Origin: a bacterium
GTDB taxonomy: Bacteria > Patescibacteriota > Minisyncoccia > JAHIHE01 > JAGLIN01
DNA: 39,661 bases
Direction of reading: 5' to 3'
Assembly: GCA_030638825.1 (NCBI GenBank)
Contig: DAOWDU010000056.1
Location: 1-39,661 of the forward strand
In this document: positions 16,946 through 25,418 of the stretch, piece after piece
How positions within the stretch are numbered: position 1 is the stretch's first letter
How the letters are laid out: every line of letters begins with the position of its first letter
Program-made: the position numbers and the translations under genes
Notes under the pieces: generated by a model
Told to the model about the DNA's origin: nothing
The model's database searches: none
What the model saw: only the letters and a program-made list of their open reading frames with translations

Positions 16946-17104
16946 ATGACTGGAGGGTCAGAGCAAAAATACAATTTTAAAAATATAAAAAATATAAAAG
17001 AGATGTCTATCGCTGATTTTTTTGGAGCGATTTTTTTGTGGACAATTAATTCTGTTTCAACAACTTTAAATAATAATTTTAATCATTTAAAAAAACAAAA
17101 ATGA
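16946..17104 (+). CDS. Possible small leader ORF coupled by ATGA overlap to the giant surface protein
   Basis: 52 codons from the ATG at 16946; a shorter version could start at 17003 (MSIADFFGAIFLWTINSVS...). Its TGA overlaps the next gene's ATG as ATGA, the usual layout for translational coupling. The middle is hydrophobic, so the product could be a small membrane peptide. No strong Shine-Dalgarno is seen. It could equally be a chance frame in the leader. Confidence 0.3.
   Translation: MTGGSEQKYNFKNIKNIKEMSIADFFGAIFLWTINSVSTTLNNNFNHLKKQK
17009..17037 (+). promoter_or_regulatory. Terminator-like attenuator hairpin in the surface-protein leader
   Basis: ATCGCT (17009-17014) and AGCGAT (17026-17031) form a 6-bp stem followed by seven T (17031-17037). 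It sits 64 bp before the ATG, within the leader. Stem strength is modest. Confidence 0.4.
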
Positions 17105-20100
17105 AAAACTTAAAAAGAAAAATCAAAAAAAGCGCGCGGAAAATAATGGCGTCTTTTTTATTGGTGACGACTTTAGTTTGGTCGTTGGGAGTTCCCTTAA
17201 CAACACTAATTCCAGAAGCAAATGCTTCTACGCCGACTATTGTGGTTGTGGAATTGGTCAATCCATCCGCGGTGGAAGTTATTTTTTCCGAAGCGATGAC
17301 TTCAGCAAGCGCGCAAGATTCTGGGAATTACACTTTTAACGGAGGGCTTACAGTAATAGATGCGGTTCAACAAGGTTCGCCTAATGTTTTTAGAATAGTG
17401 GCAAGCGGAAGCATTACGCCCGGCGCAACAACTTTGACTGTTAGCAGCAGTGTTTTAGCTCTTAGTGATAATGATCCGAACACTTCTACATTAGCGCAAG
17501 CGATTATTAATCCGGTCAGAGTAAAAATTAGCGAAGTCGTGGCAGGATTAGACGGCGCCGCGAATAAAGAATTTGTTGAGTTGTATAACGCGGGGGGTCA
17601 GGCTATTGATTTGTCAGGATATAAATTGCATTTCAGAGATGGCTCTGAGACGGATACAAATAAGACGCTGGATTTTGCTTCTAACAGCGCGAGCGATACT
17701 ATTCCCGCTTATGGTTTCTTTTTAATCGCTTCATCGCAATATACTGATATCGGAACAACTCCTGACGCGACATACACAGCTGAAAGCAATGACTTAGCAG
17801 ATAATGGTTCTGTTTATCTTAGCACTAGCGACACTGCTTTAACTGATGTTATAGACAAAGTTGGTTTTGGCAGTCAGCCAAGCAATGGCTATGAAGGAAC
17901 TGCGGTCGCAAATCTTTCTGCTGGGCAATCTATAGAAAGAAAATCTTTCGGCGGATCGCAAGCAACTGATATGGCGACTGGCGGAATGGACGCGGGAATG
18001 GGAAATGGGTGGGATACTAGCGGCAACAGTTTTGATTTTGTTGTTCAGGCAACTCCAAATCCGCAAAATTCTTCTTCTGCGACAGAACAGCCAAATTTTG
18101 ATGACTACGACGGCGCGGCTGGAGATGGTCCGATGATTATGCATATGCCGATAAATTCCGCTGTGACTGGAGGGGATTTAAGCGTAACCGCGCAGATGGG
18201 AGATCCAACAACTCCTCTTGATCAGATAGTCGCGGAACTTCATTATATGATTGGCGATAGCAATTCAGGCGCTATTACTGGTTTAACAGATTTTACAACT
18301 ACCTTAGGAGCTCATCAATCAAATGGATTTTTTAATTTTACAGTTCCGCAAGCCGCTATGGATCACGCAGATACAGACACTTATGGTTTATTTTATTATC
18401 TAAAAGTTGTTACAGATGGCGGGACTGGTTTTATGTCCGCAAGTCCAAGCGCTGATACAGGGACTTATGATACGGTGGCTTTGCAAGAAGCGGCGGTCGC
18501 GATTAACCCTTTTATTATTAGTGTTGATGCTGCGGGAGATACCTTCGCGATTTCAGGAACAATAACAGATGATACTCCAGTAGCGATTGAAAGCGTTTCT
18601 GTATTTATAGAAGGAACAGGTTATAGCGCGACCACAAATGGAAGCGGTTTTTATACTATTTCAGTTCCAAACGGCATCTATAATATTACAATGGCAAAAA
18701 CAGGATATTATGAAGAAATGATAAACGATATATTTGTTAATGGCGCGGCGGTAACAGGAGTTGATAGAACGATGTATCTTGGAACTGGCGGGGGAATGAC
18801 CGGGGATAGCGAGAAACCGATGGTGATGTGGACTGGTCCGATGGATGGAATGATGGGCGTTCCATCAGGAATGGATGATTTCAAAGTGTTTGTCGGATTT
18901 TCTAAAGATTTAGACACTTCAACTTTTAATCCCACGAGTGTTATTTTAACCAGCAATCCCTCAGGAGACGCAATGGCTGGATATAGCGCTCAATACAATC
19001 CAACCAGAACTGAGTATATGCCTCCCGAAAGTATGGATCCATATTTAGGAGTGATTAGTTTGCCAAACGGCGGGGGAGGATTTGCGGAAAATACAACTTA
19101 CTATTTAATAATGAACGGCACTATCCGCGATACTGCTGGAAACGCGTTGCAAGGCAATCGTCCTGACGGCGGACATATGATTTCATTTACCGCTGGCGGA
19201 ACTTTTACGGAGCAAGATATGATGGGCGATGATTTTGGAACAGGCGCGATGATGCCTCCGTTTGTGGTTGGCACAAATCCGTATGACGGCGCGATGGGTG
19301 TTATGACAAACGCAAAAATAAATATCAATTTTTCTGATACAATGGATTCAACAACTGTTACTTCCACAAATATAAAATTATACAAAATTACTTACGCTAA
19401 TTACGCAGAGACAAAAACGGCGGTAGCTTTATCGTCAGTATCTCTTGACACTGTTGGACAAAACGCAACCCTAACTCCAGCAGAAGTTCTGACGGCTGGG
19501 GCAAAATACAGAGTTGTTGTTTCAGGAGCGTTAAAAAGCGCGACTGGAATTTGGATGGGTGATCCCGGACAATCGCAAAACACGGCTGCTTACGAATTTT
19601 ACTGGTCAGAATTTGAAGTTGGAACGAGTTCAGATTCCGCGGCGCCAACAGTTCTTGGAAGCTGGCCGGCAAATGGCGCGACAGGCATTACTGTTAATCC
19701 CGGAATGATGACAATCCAATTTTCAGAAGGGATGGATCCAGCAACAATAAATTCAAATACGATCACTTTAAAAAGAGGAACATCCGCGGTAACAGGAAAT
19801 ATCAATTACGACCCAATGTCGCAGTCCGCGTCATTTTCTCCAAGCGTGGTTTTGGCGACAAGCACAGATTACACCTTGACTGTAACAACAAGTGTTACTG
19901 ACGCAGTTGGGAACGCGATTGCTAGTAATGTAATTATATTTACCACTGGCAGCGATGGCGATGACACTGATCCTTCAATTATGTTCGCGAATGGCGACGA
20001 ATACGGCGTAGCGATCACTTTTTCAGAAGCGATGAATTCCGCGAATGTCGCTGACGCTACCGGCTATTTAACTTCTGTCTTAAATCCCGCGAATTATGTT

Positions 20101-23100
20101 ATCAAACAGGGACCAGCAGGAACGACTGACTGGTCTGGTATAAGCGGGCTTGTTTTAACAAGTGCTCAATTCCAATATGACGGAATGGGGAATACAATAA
20201 TGATTGATAATATACCGGGAACTACTATTGGAAATGATTATTACATTGATACAACATCTACAACTGTTTCAGGAGCTGGTGTTGCCGATCTTTCGGGAAA
20301 TGATATGACTTCTAATTCAACTTTTCAAATGCCAATCAATAATAGTTTTGACACGCAAGGAATGCTTGGTCCAATGATGGGCGGCGATATGATGGGACCA
20401 GATATGGGAATGATGGGCATGATGGGCGCGGGAGTTTTTCCAATGAATGGAATGGCGGGACAGACTACAATTTATTTTGTTGATGTGCCGACGACAAAAG
20501 CGATTCCAAACACAGGAACATTAGTGCTGACTTTTCCGGTTGGCTTTGATGTGAGCGGGGCAAAAAAGGATCCTTACTCTCCTATTAATAATGATGTCAA
20601 TGAATGGAATTCTGGAACAATCGCGTTTGGGAGCGCTGCTGAAACGAGCGGCGGAGCGGATAACGACGGCGTGACTGTTAATTCTACAACCAGAACAATC
20701 ACAATTACATTCGCAGTTTCGGGAGATGCGGTTCCAACGGCTGATTTCCTGCATTTAGATCTTGCTGGAATTGTGAATTCATCTATTCCGCGCGGGTTTG
20801 AAACTTCTGGATACACAGTTGATATGAAGACGATGGACGCGAGCGGAAATTTATTAGAAACAATTAACGCAATGCCTTTCTTTATCAACGCGGGCGGAGA
20901 TTCTTCTTTATCGGGAAATATTACTGGAATTGAGGGAGGCGATGTTGACGGAACAGGCGACACTGTGATGGTATTTCTTGGTTCGCCAATGACAGGTCCA
21001 ATGGAAGCGACAGCCACAATCGTTGACGCGGGAACAGGATCTTATTCTTTTTCAGGATTAACCACTGGCCAGTATATGATTTTTACAGATCCGACAATTA
21101 CGCTTGATAACAATGATTATGAGGGAATGCCAATGCCTCAACCAATTACAATTACTTCTGGAGCTAACACAAAACATATTGCTTTAACCAAAGCTGGCAC
21201 GGGCGATGTTGCCACGATTACCGTAAATATAACCGGCGAATTTGGAACTGACGACATTGATATTTTTGCGGGCAGTCCGACGGGATTTAAAGTTAAAACT
21301 ATTAACAGCGCTGGAACTAATCCAAATCCAATAACTCTTTATCTTACTGATGGAGACTGGATGATAGGAATGGGACCTGCTATGCCGAAAGGTCCAATGG
21401 CTGGTCCTCCGCCAATGCCAGATTGGATGCCTCCAATGCCGACAAATATAGTAGTAAGCGGAGACGGAGCTACTATTCTTGAAAAGAGCAATAGCGCAAG
21501 TATTACTGGCGGAAACACCGCTGATGGAACAATAACTTTTGCTATTTCAACAGCGGATATGATGAATATTATCGGGTATGTGACTGACGGCGTAGCCACT
21601 GACGCATATCCTAACGGAACTCCGATTGCTGACGCCGAAGCGTTTGCGTATCAGCCGATGGGAATGGGAATGGGATCTCATTCTAAAACTGACACAGATG
21701 GAAAGTTTACTTTGAAAGTCGCCAGCGCTGGAACATATTCAGTCGGCGTATTTAAACCAGGACTGCCAGGCGTGCCTGACAGAACCGTAAAAGTTAGCGC
21801 TAACGCCGGCGCTGTTGACGGCAACGACACCGCTGATATTACAGTTGACAGCGTTTCAATCACAACCGCGAATAAATTCATCTTTAAAATTCAAAAACCA
21901 GACTGGACTATTTCAGGAAAAGTGACGAATGGGACAAATCCTGTTTCTTACGCTCCTGTTTGGGCGTATCAGCCAAATGGAATGGGGCACGCCGACACAA
22001 TGACGGACGCTTCTGGAAATTATATTCTCTATGTCGCTAATGGAAATTGGACTGTCCAATCCTACATTCCCGGTTATGGAGATTCAGAATTGCAGACAGT
22101 TGTTGTCAATGGCGCGTCAATGACGCAAAATTTGGCGCCTGATTCTTCCGTCACTTATTATACTATTTCAGGAGAAGTAAGTCTCAATAATTCCGCGCAA
22201 ACATATATGCCGATCAGAGCGGTTAAGTATGATAATAATGGAAATTACACCGGGCAGGAATATGGCGGACAAACGGATGCGTCTGGAGATTATTCAATCT
22301 CTGTTCCTCCTGGAAAATACAGAGTTGATATTTGGACGCCGGAATTTGGCGAAGTAGAATTAACGGTGACAGATGAAGTGGCAAACAGTCCCGCTAATGT
22401 TCTGGTTGTGAACGCTAATAAAACTGGGAAAAATATTATAATTTCAGAAGATAATCTAAAACCAGTAGCGATTAAATTTACGAACGGAACAGCTACTCAA
22501 ACAGGAATTGTAAATGTTGACGGACTTAGCTGTTCTGGAAATATCTGCAATCCAACTGGTTTTCATAAGACAATAAAATTATCCGCGCTAAACGCTGATT
22601 CCAGTGTCAAACTTCCAGTCGGCGATTATCTGTTTTTCTTAGATGTTCAAGGCGCAGGATTCTTTATTCCAGACGAAGCGGACGCTGTTGGAAATACAAA
22701 ACATTGTATTACCGTGGTCGGTGGTACGCCTGCTACTTGGGTTGAAGGCGTGGTAAGTCTAACAGACAACACAGTAGAATTTGACTTGCCAGCAACGACA
22801 GGAGGAAGTCAGGAAATATTTACGATCAGCGGAACTATTACGGACAGCGCTGACAGCAGCAATATTGACGGCGCGTGGGTCTGGATGGGAAATCCAACAA
22901 CAGGCGTTCACACTGGCGCGACAACAAATAGCAGCGGAGTTTATAGCATTACCGTCAAAGAGGGAACATATAAGATGGGTGTGGAAGTTCCTGAATATAT
23001 GCCGCAACAGCCGACCGAAATTATAGTTGCTACTGATGTGACAGAACAAGATTATTCTTTAACATCTGCGAGCCAATTTATAACAGGCGTGATTTACGCT

Positions 23101-25236
23101 GACGCTGACGATGACGATACTTATGACAGTAATGAGGAAATTGCTGATGGCTGGGTCTGGGTTGAAGAAACAACAACGAAACAAATCGCGGGCGCTCCCG
23201 CAGATGTTGACGGAGTGTTCTCAATTGGCGTTGTTAATGGAACATACATTTTAAGAGGCGTGGCAGAAGGTTATCAAGAAACAAAATTCGGCGCTCCGAT
23301 AACAGTTGGCGGAGCAGGGTCAACTGGAAACAATATCAATTTAACAGTTGATTCAAATTGGAGTTCTAAACTTAAATCAAGACCAATGACCCCCGCGTCT
23401 GGCGGAACAATAGATGACAGCTTAAGCGCGGGAACAGGAATTAAAGTTGTCGCTCCGCCTAACGCGCTTGGAAGCGGAACATCTGCTGGAAACATTAACA
23501 CAAAAGAAATAAGCAGTGTTTCCAAAACAAGTTCAGCTGATCCTTTCGGAGGAAAAGGAAAAGAAATCACAGCGCAGGACAATTCAGGACAAGCAATCAC
23601 AACTTTAAACAGCGACATAGAAATAGAATTAAATTATTATAAAGGAGATGTTACAGACGCGGGAACAACGGATCTTGGCAAATTAAAATTGATGACAAAT
23701 TCATATTGGGACGCGTCAATTGGGGATTGGGTGCCAATGTCCACAACGAAAAAAGCGTTCACAAAAGCGGTTGGCGCGGCAGATGACGCAGAGTGGGTAA
23801 TGCAACCGAATTTTGATACCTTTGTTAACGAGTTAATTACTGACACGGACGCTTACGGCGATTACAAAATTACGCTTCAATCAACTGTAGGACATCTTAC
23901 CATTTTTGGAGCAACGACGCCGTCTGATTTAATCGCGCCATCCGCGCCTTCTAATTTATCCCAGACTTCAGGCAACGGAACTTCTGTAGTGTTAGATTGG
24001 GACAATAATTCAGAAATAGATCTGTTAGAATATGAAATTTATCGTTCTGATTCATCTGGCGTTACTGCCATTGACGCCAATCAAAAAAATACTTCTCAAG
24101 TAACCGCCTCAACATTTACCGATTCAACAACAATGGCTGTCTGGACATCTTACTATTACACCGTAACCGCAGTTGATGATAGCGGCAACGAGTCTGGAGT
24201 AGCGACTGAAATTCAGGTTTGTTCAAACAGCACTGTTTCTAACGGGACAGTAGACACGGCTTGTTCTATTACTTGCGATAGTGGCTATAATCAAAGCGGC
24301 AATAGTTGTGTTGCTCAGGGCGGCGGCGGTTCAGCTGGTGGTTCTACGCCAACTTCTACTATTGGCCAGGCAGTTGCCACTCCTTCTGCGGGGGGAACAA
24401 TAAGCAGAACTAATTCTGACGGCAGCAGCGCGAAAGTTGTTTTCCCAGTTGATGCCTTATCTGAGAATGCAACAATAACTGTTTCGCCGAAAACTAAAAC
24501 TTCAATTATCGCTTCTCGTCCAGTCTCGTCTGGTAAAAGCGTCGTAGGAAATTATGTTTATCAGCTTACCGCGGTTTCGGGAATTGCCGCAGTCAGTTCA
24601 TTTCAGAAAGCGGTCAGATTAACATTTACTTATACCAACCAGCAGGCGGAAGGTTTCGGCGAGGAAAATTTCAGAATTCATTATTGGAATGAAACTTCTA
24701 AGCAATGGGTTGCTCTTGAAGATAATGTAGTTGATACGGTTAATAATACTGTGACAGCGACTGTTGATCACTTCACTTATTTTACGATTTTAGGAACGCA
24801 GACTGAGGGCGGAGAAACCACTGGCGGAGAAACCACTTCCGATATCATAGACGGCGACATTATCCAGTGCCAAAATTCTTCTAATCCTTTCGCAGTCTAC
24901 ATTGTCAAAATAGTCGGCGACACCAAATACATCCGTCACATTGTTTCTCTTGAAATCTTCAATTATTATGGACATCTTCAATGGGAAAATTTAGAGCAGG
25001 TTAATTCTTTAGACGAGTATTCTTTATCAGGCTGGGCAAGAGTGAACACCGGACCAAACGGAACTCCCGGACCAACTGATAAGGTCTACGAAATCAACGG
25101 CGATCAATCCAAGCACTGGATCAATATGACCGCCGAAGATTTCTTAACTCACGGCGGATCAGAGCCAGCAATCTACAGTGTTAATCAGGGAGAGTTAAAT
25201 CTCTATACAACTGGGGCTGATGTGATGAGCCTATAA
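17101..25236 (+). CDS. Giant secreted mosaic surface protein (LTD, Ig-like, carboxypeptidase-regulatory, FN3, ZU5-like domains)
   Basis: 2711 residues. Signal peptide: basic N-terminus, hydrophobic core at 16-37, likely cleavage after ANA (residue 42). Domains in order: Ig-like (~44-138); lamin-tail domain (~140-320, VKISEVVAG... FVELYNAGGQAIDLSGYKL); Ig-like region; carboxypeptidase-regulatory-like domain (~482-560); four SbsA/Big_5-type Ig domains (~571-1085); Met-rich linker (~1087-1121); further beta domains; a second Met/Pro-rich stretch (~1421-1447); several carboxypeptidase-regulatory-like repeats (~1500-2070, each with a 'ISG.. G.Y.I.V..G.Y' pattern); FN3 (~2276-2375); a short Cys-rich motif; ZU5-like (~2421-2565); and a C-terminal ~130-residue module (KYIRHIVSLEIFNYYG... 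KHWINMTAEDF) that recurs at the ends of CPR surface proteins. No C-terminal membrane helix or LPxTG. Probably an adhesin or S-layer-associated protein used in host contact. Confidence 0.85.
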   Translation: MKNLKRKIKKSARKIMASFLLVTTLVWSLGVPLTTLIPEANASTPTIVVVELVNPSAVEVIFSEAMTSASAQDSGNYTFNGGLTVIDAVQQGSPNVFRIVASGSITPGATTLTVSSSVLALSDNDPNTSTLAQAIINPVRVKISEVVAGLDGAANKEFVELYNAGGQAIDLSGYKLHFRDGSETDTNKTLDFASNSASDTIPAYGFFLIASSQYTDIGTTPDATYTAESNDLADNGSVYLSTSDTALTDVIDKVGFGSQPSNGYEGTAVANLSAGQSIERKSFGGSQATDMATGGMDAGMGNGWDTSGNSFDFVVQATPNPQNSSSATEQPNFDDYDGAAGDGPMIMHMPINSAVTGGDLSVTAQMGDPTTPLDQIVAELHYMIGDSNSGAITGLTDFTTTLGAHQSNGFFNFTVPQAAMDHADTDTYGLFYYLKVVTDGGTGFMSASPSADTGTYDTVALQEAAVAINPFIISVDAAGDTFAISGTITDDTPVAIESVSVFIEGTGYSATTNGSGFYTISVPNGIYNITMAKTGYYEEMINDIFVNGAAVTGVDRTMYLGTGGGMTGDSEKPMVMWTGPMDGMMGVPSGMDDFKVFVGFSKDLDTSTFNPTSVILTSNPSGDAMAGYSAQYNPTRTEYMPPESMDPYLGVISLPNGGGGFAENTTYYLIMNGTIRDTAGNALQGNRPDGGHMISFTAGGTFTEQDMMGDDFGTGAMMPPFVVGTNPYDGAMGVMTNAKININFSDTMDSTTVTSTNIKLYKITYANYAETKTAVALSSVSLDTVGQNATLTPAEVLTAGAKYRVVVSGALKSATGIWMGDPGQSQNTAAYEFYWSEFEVGTSSDSAAPTVLGSWPANGATGITVNPGMMTIQFSEGMDPATINSNTITLKRGTSAVTGNINYDPMSQSASFSPSVVLATSTDYTLTVTTSVTDAVGNAIASNVIIFTTGSDGDDTDPSIMFANGDEYGVAITFSEAMNSANVADATGYLTSVLNPANYVIKQGPAGTTDWSGISGLVLTSAQFQYDGMGNTIMIDNIPGTTIGNDYYIDTTSTTVSGAGVADLSGNDMTSNSTFQMPINNSFDTQGMLGPMMGGDMMGPDMGMMGMMGAGVFPMNGMAGQTTIYFVDVPTTKAIPNTGTLVLTFPVGFDVSGAKKDPYSPINNDVNEWNSGTIAFGSAAETSGGADNDGVTVNSTTRTITITFAVSGDAVPTADFLHLDLAGIVNSSIPRGFETSGYTVDMKTMDASGNLLETINAMPFFINAGGDSSLSGNITGIEGGDVDGTGDTVMVFLGSPMTGPMEATATIVDAGTGSYSFSGLTTGQYMIFTDPTITLDNNDYEGMPMPQPITITSGANTKHIALTKAGTGDVATITVNITGEFGTDDIDIFAGSPTGFKVKTINSAGTNPNPITLYLTDGDWMIGMGPAMPKGPMAGPPPMPDWMPPMPTNIVVSGDGATILEKSNSASITGGNTADGTITFAISTADMMNIIGYVTDGVATDAYPNGTPIADAEAFAYQPMGMGMGSHSKTDTDGKFTLKVASAGTYSVGVFKPGLPGVPDRTVKVSANAGAVDGNDTADITVDSVSITTANKFIFKIQKPDWTISGKVTNGTNPVSYAPVWAYQPNGMGHADTMTDASGNYILYVANGNWTVQSYIPGYGDSELQTVVVNGASMTQNLAPDSSVTYYTISGEVSLNNSAQTYMPIRAVKYDNNGNYTGQEYGGQTDASGDYSISVPPGKYRVDIWTPEFGEVELTVTDEVANSPANVLVVNANKTGKNIIISEDNLKPVAIKFTNGTATQTGIVNVDGLSCSGNICNPTGFHKTIKLSALNADSSVKLPVGDYLFFLDVQGAGFFIPDEADAVGNTKHCITVVGGTPATWVEGVVSLTDNTVEFDLPATTGGSQEIFTISGTITDSADSSNIDGAWVWMGNPTTGVHTGATTNSSGVYSITVKEGTYKMGVEVPEYMPQQPTEIIVATDVTEQDYSLTSASQFITGVIYADADDDDTYDSNEEIADGWVWVEETTTKQIAGAPADVDGVFSIGVVNGTYILRGVAEGYQETKFGAPITVGGAGSTGNNINLTVDSNWSSKLKSRPMTPASGGTIDDSLSAGTGIKVVAPPNALGSGTSAGNINTKEISSVSKTSSADPFGGKGKEITAQDNSGQAITTLNSDIEIELNYYKGDVTDAGTTDLGKLKLMTNSYWDASIGDWVPMSTTKKAFTKAVGAADDAEWVMQPNFDTFVNELITDTDAYGDYKITLQSTVGHLTIFGATTPSDLIAPSAPSNLSQTSGNGTSVVLDWDNNSEIDLLEYEIYRSDSSGVTAIDANQKNTSQVTASTFTDSTTMAVWTSYYYTVTAVDDSGNESGVATEIQVCSNSTVSNGTVDTACSITCDSGYNQSGNSCVAQGGGGSAGGSTPTSTIGQAVATPSAGGTISRTNSDGSSAKVVFPVDALSENATITVSPKTKTSIIASRPVSSGKSVVGNYVYQLTAVSGIAAVSSFQKAVRLTFTYTNQQAEGFGEENFRIHYWNETSKQWVALEDNVVDTVNNTVTATVDHFTYFTILGTQTEGGETTGGETTSDIIDGDIIQCQNSSNPFAVYIVKIVGDTKYIRHIVSLEIFNYYGHLQWENLEQVNSLDEYSLSGWARVNTGPNGTPGPTDKVYEINGDQSKHWINMTAEDFLTHGGSEPAIYSVNQGELNLYTTGADVMSL

Positions 25237-25252
25237 AGTTTTACAAGATTAG

Positions 25253-25284
25253 AAAAAAACGGCGTTTTAATAACGCCGTTTTTT
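25253..25284 (+). terminator. Strong intrinsic terminator after the giant surface protein
   Basis: AACGGCGTT (25258-25266), loop TTAAT, AACGCCGTT (25272-25280), extended by flanking A and T runs and followed by T. The symmetrical A/T tails make it potentially active in both directions. Confidence 0.92.
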
Positions 25285-25359
25285 GAATTTTTTACTTATC
25301 AATTATAGTGCTTAAACCCTGGTCGTTTTTATTGATTATAATAATTTGAAAAGCGCGTC

Positions 25360-25388
25360 TTGATTTATTAAGCAAGGAATGATAGAGT
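25360..25388 (+). promoter_or_regulatory. Candidate promoter of the restriction-modification gene
   Basis: TTGATT at 25360-25365, 17-bp spacer, TAGAGT at 25383-25388. Both boxes match only four of six consensus bases. Confidence 0.4.
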
Positions 25389-25418
25389 AAAAATAGATTT
25401 GAAAAATTAAATTAAATA

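Noticed and set aside
20574-21017. Minus-strand 147-residue frame inside the giant surface gene, and similar frames there
   Set aside because: The plus-strand frame is continuous with clear domains over 8 kb; the antisense frames are by-products of its codon bias.
22781-23026. Plus-strand 81-residue frame inside the giant surface gene
   Set aside because: Overlaps recognisable domain sequence in the main frame and has no features of its own.
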